This document shows positions 9,168 to 16,476 of a stretch of DNA of 64,000 nucleotides, in pieces (the first letter of the stretch is position 1; every line of letters starts with the position of its first letter). Origin of the DNA: an uncultured Roseovarius sp. (lineage in GTDB: Bacteria; Pseudomonadota; Alphaproteobacteria; Rhodobacterales; Rhodobacteraceae); NCBI GenBank assembly GCA_951812895.1, contig OX638333.1, positions 1,974,366-2,038,365 on the forward strand, given 5' to 3'. A program made the translations under genes and the position numbers. The notes under the pieces are model-generated. The model saw only the letters and a program-made list of their open reading frames with translations, had not been told where the DNA came from and made no database searches.

Positions 9168-9986
9168 ATGCTTGACGCTGCAGACGGATATGTCACCGAG
9201 GATGGGCGCAAGATTGGTGGCGTTCTGATGGAGATGAAGAACATCACCCTGCGTTTTGGCGGGGTGGTGGCGATCAAGGATATCTCGTTCGATGTAAGGG
9301 AAGGGGAGATCCGGGCGATAATCGGGCCGAACGGAGCCGGAAAGTCCTCAATGCTCAATGTTATCAGCGGGTTCTATCATCCACAGGAGGGTGAGGTCTG
9401 GTATCAAGGGGCCAAGCGCCCGCCGATGAAACCCTATCAGGTGGCGCGGCAGGGGATTGCGCGGACGTTTCAGAATATCGCCCTTTTTGAAGGGATGAGC
9501 GTTCTGGATAACGTGATGACCGGCCGTATCAGGCAGATGAAGTCGGGCCTGTTTGCGCAGGCCTTATGGAAGGGTAAAGCCGAAAAGGAAGAAGTTGAAA
9601 ATCGGGAAGTTGTTGAAAAGGTTATTGATTTTCTTGAAATTCAGCACATCCGCAAAACCCCGGTTGGGCGGCTTCCCTATGGTTTGAAAAAGCGGGTTGA
9701 GCTGGCACGGGCGCTGGCGGCAGAGCCGTCGATCTTGTTGCTGGATGAGCCGATGGCGGGCATGAATGTTGAGGAAAAAGAGGATATGAGCCGCTTTGTC
9801 CTTGATGTTAATGACGAATTTGGCACCACGATCATGCTGATCGAGCATGACATGGGCGTGGTTATGGACCTCTCTGACCGTGTTGTGGTGATGGATTACG
9901 GCAAGAAGATTGGCGATGGCACACCCGACGAAGTGCGCAGCAATCAGGCGGTGATTGATGCCTATCTGGGGGTCGCTCATGATTAA
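9168..9986 (+). CDS. livG: Branched-chain-type ABC transporter ATPase, LivG-like
   Basis: 272 residues. Walker A 'GPNGAGKS' is at residues 53-60, the signature is 'LPYGLKKRVELARAL', Walker B is 'ILLLDEPMAG' and the H loop is 'LIEHDMG'. The longer insert between Walker A and the signature, the phrase 'RQGIARTFQNIALF' and the C-terminus 'VIDAYLG' are typical of LivG rather than LivF. It powers the HAAT-family importer with LivF (15199) and the permeases LivH and LivM. It starts 18 bases after the ligase gene, with AAGGAAG as ribosome site. The 20-residue N-terminal extension before 'EMKNITLRF' is longer than usual and could instead be trimmed to ATG 9228. Confidence 0.93.
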   Translation: MLDAADGYVTEDGRKIGGVLMEMKNITLRFGGVVAIKDISFDVREGEIRAIIGPNGAGKSSMLNVISGFYHPQEGEVWYQGAKRPPMKPYQVARQGIARTFQNIALFEGMSVLDNVMTGRIRQMKSGLFAQALWKGKAEKEEVENREVVEKVIDFLEIQHIRKTPVGRLPYGLKKRVELARALAAEPSILLLDEPMAGMNVEEKEDMSRFVLDVNDEFGTTIMLIEHDMGVVMDLSDRVVVMDYGKKIGDGTPDEVRSNQAVIDAYLGVAHD

Positions 9987-10030
9987 GCTGCAGCGCAGAA
10001 AATATGGCCCCAAACAGGGGGGTGATATCC

Positions 10031-10058
10031 GTACACAACCCGTACACCCCCTGTACAC
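10031..10058. repeat. Three GTACAC repeats at an 11-base period
   Basis: GTACAC occurs at 10031, 10042 and 10053, exactly one helical turn apart, between the livG stop and the next gene. The phasing would place three identical half-sites on one face of the helix. It could be a regulator site or a chance low-complexity run; no function is shown. Confidence 0.5.
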
Positions 10059-10076
10059 CGCCGCAGTGCAGCGAAA

Positions 10077-10517
10077 ATGCGTATGATCCGCATGATCATC
10101 ATATGCATGATGCTGATGCCGACGGGTGCTGTGGCCGGAGCGTGGGATGAGTTTCAGGCCCGTTGCCTGACACCGATGGAGGCGTTGTTTCCCCCGATCA
10201 GCGATGGCCTGACATTGATCGAAGAAGTGGATGACGAGGCACGGTTTGACCTGACCGGAGGGGAACGGTTCGTGATTGAATTGGCCCCGGAAGACGGAAC
10301 AATCGCCTGTCATGTTGCCACGGCGATGCCCGAAGCCGAAACGGCATTCGATCAATGGATAGCAGAGGTGCTGGCAGGCGAACGCTATGTCCCCGTCGAG
10401 GATGCAAGTAACCTTTGGCATTCGAACATGTGGATCGAGCCGGTGATCGGGGCGGAGAAACGGAAATCAGATGGCAGGGTGATCCTGCGCATGGTGGAGA
10501 CGGATCTGGAATCATGA
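10077..10517 (+). CDS. Secreted protein of unknown function inside the ABC operon
   Basis: 146 residues. The N-terminus has a methionine-rich hydrophobic signal ('MIIICMMLMPTGAVAGA') with probable cleavage after 'AVA'. The mature protein is acidic with two cysteines ('ARCLTPM' and 'TIACHV') that may pair in the periplasm. No known domain is recognised. It lies between livG and livH on the same strand, with 90 and 27 base gaps, so it is probably cotranscribed. A role as an accessory periplasmic factor is possible but only inferred from position. The start is uncertain: ATGs at 10077, 10083 and 10092 are in frame and none has a strong ribosome site. Confidence 0.65.
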   Translation: MRMIRMIIICMMLMPTGAVAGAWDEFQARCLTPMEALFPPISDGLTLIEEVDDEARFDLTGGERFVIELAPEDGTIACHVATAMPEAETAFDQWIAEVLAGERYVPVEDASNLWHSNMWIEPVIGAEKRKSDGRVILRMVETDLES

Positions 10518-10544
10518 AGACATTGAACGAAACGGAGACGCATC

Positions 10545-11573
10545 ATGCCTGACCAGCTGATTTTCGGGATCGAGGTGCTGTTGAACGGGTTGATGGCCGG
10601 GGTTCTTTATGCGCTGGTGGCACTTGGGTTTGTCCTGATCTACAAGGCCAGCGGAATTTTCAATTACGCACAAGGCGTGATGGCGTTGTTCGCGGCGCTG
10701 ACGCTGGTTGGGATAATGGAAGGGCAGGTGCCCTTTGCCCATCTGATCAACACTATTTTTGGCACTGAGATTCATCATTTCGGCTGGCATGTTCCGGCGG
10801 TGCTTGCGATCCTGTTTACGATGGTAGTGATGGTTTTGCTGTCCTGGATCATAAACCGTTTCATTTTCAAGTACCTGGTCAATCAGGAGCCGATCATGCT
10901 GTTTATGGCAACGATTGGTATTGCCTATTTTCTGGAAGGGTTCGGCGACATGATGTGGGGGTCCAACATCAAGAAACTGGATGTTGGCCTGCCTCAGGGG
11001 GGTAGTTTCTGGATCGAGGAAAACACCCAGTGGATGGGTCTAGGCAACGAGAATTTCTATGGGTTCTTTCTTGACCAGCTTGATCTTGTTGCGACGGTGG
11101 TGGCGATCATTCTGGTGATCGTTCTGATCGTCTTTGCGCAATATACCAAGCAGGGCCGGGCCATGCGGGCGGTGGCGGATGACCATCAGGCGGCATTGTC
11201 TGTGGGAATATCGCTCAACTTTATTTGGGTGATGGTCTGGTCGCTGGCAGGGTTTGTGGCGCTGGTTGCCGGGATCATGTGGGGCGCGAAATCGGGTGTT
11301 CAGTTTTCGCTGTCGCTGATCGCGCTCAAGGCACTGCCGGTGCTGATGCTGGGCGGCTTTACCTCGATCCCCGGGGCGATTGTGGGCGGGTTGATCATCG
11401 GGGTGGGTGAGAAGCTGTTTGAGTTCATTATGTCCAGCAAGAGCATCGCGGGGGAGTTGTTTGGCTTTACCATCGGCGCGACCGAGAACTGGTTTGCTTA
11501 TGTTCTGGCGCTGCTGTTCCTGGTGTTCCGGCCGCAGGGTTTGTTTGGGGAGAAGATCATTGAACGTGTGTGA
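10545..11573 (+). CDS. livH: Branched-chain-type ABC transporter permease, LivH-like
   Basis: 342 residues with about eight hydrophobic segments. 'GVLYALVALGFVLIYKASG' near the N-terminus and 'RAVADDHQAALSVGIS' in the cytoplasmic loop are LivH landmarks; the latter corresponds to the EAA-like ATPase contact. The C-terminus 'LLFLVFRPQGLFGEKIIERV' is also characteristic. It forms the inner-membrane channel with LivM. A periplasmic loop of about 45 residues ('GTEIHHFGWHVP') is longer than in amino-acid LivH proteins, as seen in paralogues for organic acids. In most genomes livM follows directly; here 1.08 kb intervenes. Confidence 0.93.
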   Translation: MPDQLIFGIEVLLNGLMAGVLYALVALGFVLIYKASGIFNYAQGVMALFAALTLVGIMEGQVPFAHLINTIFGTEIHHFGWHVPAVLAILFTMVVMVLLSWIINRFIFKYLVNQEPIMLFMATIGIAYFLEGFGDMMWGSNIKKLDVGLPQGGSFWIEENTQWMGLGNENFYGFFLDQLDLVATVVAIILVIVLIVFAQYTKQGRAMRAVADDHQAALSVGISLNFIWVMVWSLAGFVALVAGIMWGAKSGVQFSLSLIALKALPVLMLGGFTSIPGAIVGGLIIGVGEKLFEFIMSSKSIAGELFGFTIGATENWFAYVLALLFLVFRPQGLFGEKIIERV

Positions 11574-11623
11574 TTTGGTCGAAGGGCGGAGCTCTTTTGG
11601 GGAGAATTCCCGGACGTGGGCGT

Positions 11624-11688
11624 GCCGGGGTGAACCCCGGCCTACGGGTGAGCGTTGGTGGGGTGGTGGGTTGGAAACCCACCCTACG
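11624..11688. repeat. REP-like double-hairpin element, copy 1
   Basis: 65 bases with two perfect 8-bp hairpins: GCCGGGGT/ACCCCGGC (11624-11631 with 11634-11641) and GGTGGGTT/AACCCACC (11665-11672 with 11676-11683), ending CTACG. Copy 2 at 12281-12345 differs at one base (T/C). It lies between livH and the next gene, where it could stabilise or process operon mRNA. 'REP-like' describes the form; no family name is claimed. Confidence 0.85.
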
Positions 11689-11774
11689 TGTTCTTCCTTA
11701 CAGATGTACTCGAAGGTGAGAGATGTTTTGCTGACAAGACGCTTTGAGCGTGAAATCTGTTTCGGGGGAAGAGG

Positions 11775-12230
11775 TTGATCAACTTCAAAATCATATCCTT
11801 GGCTGTACTTGCGCTAGCGTTGTGGGAATTGTTCATGAGCGCCTTAGGCATTCGGTTTGTGATTTCTCACACCTTCGTTGAGAATCCGTATGCCCTGCAA
11901 CCCAGAGGTTTAGTAGTTTTGTTGGCCAGTATCTTGGTTACCTTTTTGATCTTGCAGTCGCTTGTTCTTTCGAAGTTGGCATTTGCGAAGCCGGGCATAA
12001 CCCTTTCAGTCCTATGGAAAGTGGCGGCCATTGTTTGTGTTTCTTTCAACGTGGTGGCGCTGTTAGGAGATTGGGCTTTGGCTAAGTCATATCTCTACTC
12101 TGATCGCAGTGTGTTTGAGCGATATTTTGTTTTGATGGGTCCGAATTTCGTGGTGATCGGCTTTTTCTTGCTCGGATTTGTGCTCAGAACTCCATTGTCG
12201 ATGCGACACGAACATTTGGAGGAGGTCTAA
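11775..12230 (+). CDS. Small multi-spanning membrane protein of unknown function
   Basis: 151 residues from a TTG at 11775 preceded by GGGGGAAGAGG; an ATG at 11835 would remove the first helix. Four hydrophobic segments are visible: about residues 5-25, 48-68, 80-100 and 122-142. The protein ends in a charged tail 'MRHEHLEEV'. I recognise no domain. It sits between two palindromic repeats in the livH-livM gap and is followed one base later by a 17-codon copy of the livM start (12232). Together these look like a cassette inserted into or duplicated within the operon. Whether the protein is functional is unknown. Confidence 0.55.
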   Translation: MINFKIISLAVLALALWELFMSALGIRFVISHTFVENPYALQPRGLVVLLASILVTFLILQSLVLSKLAFAKPGITLSVLWKVAAIVCVSFNVVALLGDWALAKSYLYSDRSVFERYFVLMGPNFVVIGFFLLGFVLRTPLSMRHEHLEEV

Positions 12231-12231
12231 T

Positions 12232-12378
12232 ATGCACTATCTTGAAGCCGATGATTTCCCAACCAGCTACGAACAGGAAAGCCGGGGTGAACCCCGGCCT
12301 ACGGGTGAGCGTTGGCGGGGTGGTGGGTTGGAAACCCACCCTACGCGTTGTTCCGGTGTTCGGAGAGACATGAGATGA
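12232..12378 (+). pseudogene. Remnant of a second livM gene (first 17 codons only)
   Basis: The frame begins 'MHYLEADDFPTSYEQES' with a good ribosome site (GGAGGAGG) and aligns with the true LivM start 'MFYREAGDFSTTYEQDS' at 12658: 11 of 17 residues are identical, with no gaps. Similarity stops where the palindromic repeat copy 2 begins at 12281. The frame then reads through repeat sequence to a stop at 12378. The DNA also differs at silent positions, so this is not a very recent duplication. It is most simply the 5' stump of an older or foreign livM cut by the repeat. It might still be translated as a 48-residue peptide. Confidence 0.75.
12281..12345. repeat. REP-like double-hairpin element, copy 2
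   Basis: Same 65-base element as at 11624-11688 with one mismatch. Hairpins are 12281-12288 with 12291-12298, and 12322-12329 with 12333-12340. It begins at the break point of the livM remnant, so its arrival or a recombination at it probably truncated that copy. Confidence 0.85.
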
Positions 12379-12387
12379 GAGGGTTTG

Positions 12388-12654
12388 ATGACCAAATTTC
12401 CTTCGATCCGAACGTTACTCATCGTTCTGATCCTGGCGATTGTCTTGACGATCTGGATGCTGTTGCAAATAGCGACGGTAACGCTGTGGGACCCGCCGGA
12501 GGAAACCGGGATGGAGTTTTACTATCAGGTTTATCCGCTGCGCTGGCGAATGATGCTGATAACATTTGGGGCCGCATTCGTGACAATGTGCCTTGCCACA
12601 ATATTGCTGATTGTGAAGCTGCTTACCGCCCGAAAGCGCGGACCGGAGGGTTAG
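12388..12654 (+). CDS. Small two-helix membrane protein of unknown function
   Basis: 88 residues from ATG 12388, with GAGAGGG just upstream; a TTG directly before it (12385) is the alternative. Two hydrophobic segments ('LLIVLILAIVLTIWMLL' and 'LITFGAAFVTMCLATILLI') flank a loop of about 30 residues with 'DPPEETGMEFYYQVYPL'; a basic tail 'TARKRGPEG' follows. No known domain. It ends three bases before livM, so it is translated with it. Similar-size membrane genes just before livM may be an accessory part of this transporter subtype, which is inference from position only. Confidence 0.6.
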   Translation: MTKFPSIRTLLIVLILAIVLTIWMLLQIATVTLWDPPEETGMEFYYQVYPLRWRMMLITFGAAFVTMCLATILLIVKLLTARKRGPEG

Positions 12655-12657
12655 AAT

Positions 12658-13734
12658 ATGTTCTATCGTGAAGCCGGTGATTTCTCGACCACCTATGAGC
12701 AGGACAGCCAGACCTTTCCGATCCGGTTTGATCGGTATCGCTACTATGTGGTGCTGCTGATCGCCTTTGCGGTCGTGCCGTTCCTGATCAATGATTACTG
12801 GGTCAACGCGGTGTTTTTGCCGTTTCTGATCTATGCCATCGCGGCGATCGGGCTGAACATTCTGGTGGGGTATTGCGGGCAGGTGTCCTTAGGCACGGGC
12901 GGATTTATGGCCGTGGGGGCCTATGCGGTTTACAAGCTGATGACCGCATTTCCGGATGTGAACATCTTTTTCCACGTGATCGGGGCCGGGATTGTAACCG
13001 CCGGGGTTTGTGTGCTGTTTGGCCTGCCCAGTCTGCGAATCAAAGGGTTTTATCTTGCCGTGGCGACGCTGGCAGCGCAGTTCTTTTTGGTCTGGCTGTT
13101 CAACCGGGTGCCGTGGTTCTACAACTACTCCGCCTCTGGCCAGATTAGTGCGCCGGAACGGACCTTGTTTGGCATTCCGGTGACCGGGGCCGAGACCGCA
13201 CCATGGGCGGCCTATTTGTTCTGTCTGGTGTTCACTGTGTTCAGCGCGCTGATCGCGCGCAACCTGACGCGGGGTATGGCGGGGCGTAAATGGATGGCGA
13301 TCCGGGATATGGATATTGCTGCCGAGATTATCGGTGTGAACCCGATGAAGGCCAAGCTAACCGCGTTTGCGACATCCGGGTTTTTTGTCGGGCTGGCCGG
13401 GGCGTTGTTCTTTGCCGTTTATCTGGGGGCTGTGGAAGTGGGCGAGGTATTTGGCATCAACAAATCCTTCCTCGTGTTGTTTATGGTGATCATCGGCGGG
13501 CTGGGGTCCATCTTTGGCAGCTTTGCCGGAGCAGCGTTTCTGGTGCTGTTGCCGGTGCTGCTAAAGAACATATTGGTCAGCGGGCTGGGATGGCCCACCG
13601 ATCTGGCTGCGCATCTGGAATTTATCATCGTGGGCGCGATGATTGTGATCTTTTTAATCGCAGAGCCACACGGCCTTGCCCAGCTGTGGCGGATTGCGAA
13701 GGAGAAACTGAGACTTTGGCCTTTCCCACACTAG
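12658..13734 (+). CDS. livM: Branched-chain-type ABC transporter permease, LivM-like
   Basis: 358 residues with about ten hydrophobic segments. LivM hallmarks are 'AIGLNILVGYCGQVSLGTGG' in the first third, the ATPase contact loop 'RDMDIAAEIIGVNPMKAKL', and the C-terminal 'EPHGLAQLWRIAKEKLRLWP'. The 'FYREAGDFSTTYEQD' leader before the first helix is the part duplicated at 12232. It pairs with LivH in the inner membrane. A ribosome site GGAGGG lies seven bases before the ATG. A single-hairpin relative of the upstream repeats follows the stop. Confidence 0.93.
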   Translation: MFYREAGDFSTTYEQDSQTFPIRFDRYRYYVVLLIAFAVVPFLINDYWVNAVFLPFLIYAIAAIGLNILVGYCGQVSLGTGGFMAVGAYAVYKLMTAFPDVNIFFHVIGAGIVTAGVCVLFGLPSLRIKGFYLAVATLAAQFFLVWLFNRVPWFYNYSASGQISAPERTLFGIPVTGAETAPWAAYLFCLVFTVFSALIARNLTRGMAGRKWMAIRDMDIAAEIIGVNPMKAKLTAFATSGFFVGLAGALFFAVYLGAVEVGEVFGINKSFLVLFMVIIGGLGSIFGSFAGAAFLVLLPVLLKNILVSGLGWPTDLAAHLEFIIVGAMIVIFLIAEPHGLAQLWRIAKEKLRLWPFPH

Positions 13735-13752
13735 GGGCGGGCCACGGGAGTT

Positions 13753-13776
13753 GGTGGGGTGAAACCCCACCCTACG
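13753..13776. repeat. REP-like single hairpin between livM and the binding-protein gene
   Basis: GGTGGGGT (13753-13760) pairs with ACCCCACC (13764-13771) and is followed by CTACG, the same ending as the two larger elements at 11624 and 12281. It looks like a half-unit of that element placed in a third gap of the same operon. Confidence 0.7.
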
Positions 13777-13810
13777 ACACATTGGGATAACCAAGGGAGG
13801 ATATATACCG

Positions 13811-15094
13811 ATGAAGAAGACACTTGTAACAGCCGCGCTGGCGGCGGTGATGGCGGCGGGCCCTGCGCTTGCTGATCTCACCTTTAGCTCTTTGAGCTAT
13901 CGGACAGGCCCATATGCGGCAAATGGGATTCCCTTTGCCGATGGCTATGCTGATTATTTCACCCTGCTGAATGAACGCGATGGCGGAATTGGTGGTGAAA
14001 TGACGCGCATGGTGGAATGCGAGACAGGCTATAACACCGAAAAAGGTGTGGAATGCTATGAGGCGACCAAGGGCGAAGGTGTGCTGGTTTATCAGCCGCT
14101 CAGCACCGGTATCACCTATCAGCTGATCCCGAAAGTGACGGCAGACAGCATTCCGCTTCACACCATGGGTTATGGCCGGACATCGGCCAAGAATGGCTCT
14201 GTTTTCCGCAATGTGTTCAACTACCCGGCCAACTACTGGGACGGGGCGAGCCATGCGGTGACGCATATTCTGAACGAAAATGGCGGTGATATCGGCGGTA
14301 AGACAATTGCGCTGGTCTATCACAACTCTGCCTATGGCAAGGAACCGATCCGGACCCTGGAAGAGCTGGCAAAGAAGCATGGTTATAACCTGACTCTGTT
14401 ACCGGTGGATCACCCTGGTCAGGAGCAGAAGTCACAATGGCTGCAAATTCGTCGTGAACGTCCTGATTATGTCCTGATGTGGGGCTGGGGCGTGATGAAC
14501 CAGGTGGCGATTCAGGAAGCCGCAAACATCCGGTTCCCGATGGAGAACTTCATTGGCATCTGGTGGTCGGCCTCGGAAAACGATGTGTTGCCTGCGGGCG
14601 ACGCGGCGCATGGATACAAAGCGCTGGCGATGCACAATGTGGGCGACGACTATCCGGTTTATGCCGATCTGAAGAAATACGTGGTGGATGCCGGGAAAGC
14701 TGCGGGCGCCGGGGATCAGCTGGGTACGGTTCTGTATAACCGGGGCATGTATGCCGCGATGCTGGCGGCGGAAGCTGCCAAAACTGCACAAGGCATTCAT
14801 GGTACATCGGCGATCACGCCGGCGATGATGCGGGACGGTATGGAAGCGCTGGTCATGACCGAAGAAAAGATGGCCGGTCTTGGTCTGCCTGGCTTTGGTC
14901 CTGAGTTCAACGTGAGCTGTGAAAACCATGGCGGCAACGGTTTTGGTGCCGTGCAGCAGTGGGATGCAGAGGCCGGAAAATGGAGCCTGATCACCGACTA
15001 CTATCAGTCTGATCAGGATGTCATTCAGGCGCTGATCGACGAAGACAGCGCAGCCTTTGCCGCCGAAGCCGGTATTGAGCCGGGTTGCAACTGA
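13811..15094 (+). CDS. Periplasmic solute-binding protein of the HAAT transporter
   Basis: 427 residues. It starts with a clean Sec signal ('MKKTLVTAALAAVMAAGPALA') and continues as a Peripla_BP_6 type I binding protein, with 'GKTIALVYHNSAYGKEPI', 'LRTLEELAKKHGYNL' and 'YVLMWGWGVMNQVAIQEA' recalling LivK/AmiC lobes. It is longer than amino-acid-binding LivK (about 370), as in paralogues for aromatic or other organic acids. Ribosome site is AAGGGAGG, nine bases before the ATG. A strong hairpin follows the stop, which should favour high expression of this subunit. The ligand is unknown; the two acyl-CoA ligases around the operon argue for a carboxylic acid. Confidence 0.9.
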   Translation: MKKTLVTAALAAVMAAGPALADLTFSSLSYRTGPYAANGIPFADGYADYFTLLNERDGGIGGEMTRMVECETGYNTEKGVECYEATKGEGVLVYQPLSTGITYQLIPKVTADSIPLHTMGYGRTSAKNGSVFRNVFNYPANYWDGASHAVTHILNENGGDIGGKTIALVYHNSAYGKEPIRTLEELAKKHGYNLTLLPVDHPGQEQKSQWLQIRRERPDYVLMWGWGVMNQVAIQEAANIRFPMENFIGIWWSASENDVLPAGDAAHGYKALAMHNVGDDYPVYADLKKYVVDAGKAAGAGDQLGTVLYNRGMYAAMLAAEAAKTAQGIHGTSAITPAMMRDGMEALVMTEEKMAGLGLPGFGPEFNVSCENHGGNGFGAVQQWDAEAGKWSLITDYYQSDQDVIQALIDEDSAAFAAEAGIEPGCN

Positions 15095-15102
15095 TCCAAA
15101 CC

Positions 15103-15137
15103 ATTCCGGGCCGCTGCACATTTGGCGGTCCGGGAAT
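15103..15137 (+). terminator. Stem-loop after the binding-protein gene (attenuator or mRNA-stabilising)
   Basis: Twelve base pairs with one bulge and one G-U: ATTCCGGGCCGC (15103-15114) against 15125-15137, loop of ten bases. There is no T run, so it is more likely a stabiliser or partial terminator separating abundant binding-protein mRNA from livF. Confidence 0.65.
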
Positions 15138-15198
15138 TTGAGTATTTCTGGAACACTGAAAGACGGGCCCCGCACAGGGCCTGCCGGGAGAGATCATC

Positions 15199-16023
15199 AT
15201 GCTTGATGCCGGTCATGACACAGAGACCCTGTTGGACGTCAACAATATCGAGGTAATCTACAACCATGTGATCCTTGTCCTGAAAGGCGTCAGCCTGTCG
15301 GTCCCCAAAGGAGGTATCGTTGCCTTGCTGGGTGGCAATGGTGCAGGCAAGACAACCACGCTGAAAGCCGTGTCGAACCTTCTGAAATCCGAACGGGGTG
15401 AGGTCACCAAGGGCACGATCATCTATCGGGGGGATCGGGTTCAGGATTTGTTGCCGTCTGATCTGGTGAAACGGGGCGTCATCCAGGTGATGGAGGGGCG
15501 CCATTGTTTTGAGCACCTGACGGTTGAGGAAAACCTGTTAACCGGGGCCTATACGCGCGGCGTTCGCAAGGCCGAGATCGAGGCCGATCTTGAACTGGTC
15601 TACACCTATTTCCCACGTCTGAAAGAACGCCGCAAAAGCCAGGCCGGGTATACATCCGGGGGCGAACAGCAAATGTGTGCCATTGGGCGTGCATTGATGA
15701 GCAGGCCGGAAATGATACTGTTGGATGAGCCATCCATGGGCCTCGCCCCGCAGCTGGTTGAAGAGATTTTCAACATTGTGAAATCATTGAATGAAAAAGA
15801 GGGCGCGACGTTTCTTCTGGCCGAGCAGAACACTAACGTGGCACTGCGGTTCGCCAATTATGGCTACATTCTGGAAAACGGCCGTGTGGTGATGGATGGC
15901 CCGGCGCAGGAGCTGCGCGAGAATCCGGATGTGAAAGAATTCTATCTGGGCATGTCGGATGAAGGGCGCAAATCTTTTCGCGACGTGCGCAGTTACCGCC
16001 GCCGTAAACGGTGGCTAAGCTGA
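15199..16023 (+). CDS. livF: Branched-chain-type ABC transporter ATPase, LivF-like
   Basis: 274 residues. Walker A 'GGNGAGKT' is at 45-52, the signature is 'TSGGEQQMCAIGRALM', Walker B is 'ILLDEPSMGLAP' and the H region is 'LLAEQNT'. 'VIQVMEGRHCFEHLTVEENL' and the short helical domain place it in the LivF group. A basic C-terminal tail follows ('SFRDVRSYRRRKRWLS'). The N-terminus 'MLDAGHDTETLLDVNNIEV' shares its MLDA start with LivG (9168). It completes the transporter: two ATPases, two permeases and one binding protein. It converges with the small gene at 16032-16367. Confidence 0.93.
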   Translation: MLDAGHDTETLLDVNNIEVIYNHVILVLKGVSLSVPKGGIVALLGGNGAGKTTTLKAVSNLLKSERGEVTKGTIIYRGDRVQDLLPSDLVKRGVIQVMEGRHCFEHLTVEENLLTGAYTRGVRKAEIEADLELVYTYFPRLKERRKSQAGYTSGGEQQMCAIGRALMSRPEMILLDEPSMGLAPQLVEEIFNIVKSLNEKEGATFLLAEQNTNVALRFANYGYILENGRVVMDGPAQELRENPDVKEFYLGMSDEGRKSFRDVRSYRRRKRWLS

Positions 16024-16031
16024 CGGTGCGG

Positions 16032-16367
16032 TTAATGAGGATCCTGGAAACAGATAAAAATCTGGTCGGTCGTCTGATCGATGACAGTATTATGCAACCC
16101 GTCTGTGGGGTTGGTCCATTCATAAATATGGGTGACCGAGGTGTTGGCCTGTTCGAGGTCACGAAAGGTCATGGTGGTGAAGTAGGTTTGTTTGGCATCG
16201 CGCGCAGTGTCGAGCACCGGATGGGCGTGACGTGTCGCGATCGGCGACATCGATTGCAGCAGATCAAGGTCAATCAGCCGGTCTGCAAAGGCGCGCAGGG
16301 CGTCATGGCCCGCGCCGGTGTCAACACCGGGTTTGAGATTGAAGCCGAAGAACATGTGATAGGCCAT
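16032..16367 (-). CDS. Small uncharacterised protein, possibly an alpha/beta-barrel (Dabb/DUF6614-like) monomer
   Basis: 111 residues, no signal peptide or membrane segment. The beginning 'YHMFFGFNLKPGVDTGAGHDAL' followed by a helix and the later 'TYFTTMTFRDLEQAN' resemble small dimeric ferredoxin-like barrels, but I cannot name the family with certainty. It is on the opposite strand to the transport operon, between livF and the second ligase, with only eight bases to the livF stop. Conservation in this position across relatives would suggest a role with the imported acid; I cannot test that here. Confidence 0.6.
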   Translation of the reverse strand: MAYHMFFGFNLKPGVDTGAGHDALRAFADRLIDLDLLQSMSPIATRHAHPVLDTARDAKQTYFTTMTFRDLEQANTSVTHIYEWTNPTDGLHNTVIDQTTDQIFICFQDPH

Positions 16368-16476
16368 ATCAACCCCTCCTTAGCCTCAGGCTATCGCGGA
16401 AGATGGCGCCGCGTGGTGCGCGCAACGACATGCAGGGGAACAATTTCGACGGCAAAACGGGCGGGAAGAGGACGCA

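Noticed and set aside
11624-12345. CRISPR array or integron site from the repeated 65-base units
   Set aside because: Only two full copies with a gene between them and strong internal palindromes; there are no spacers of fixed length.
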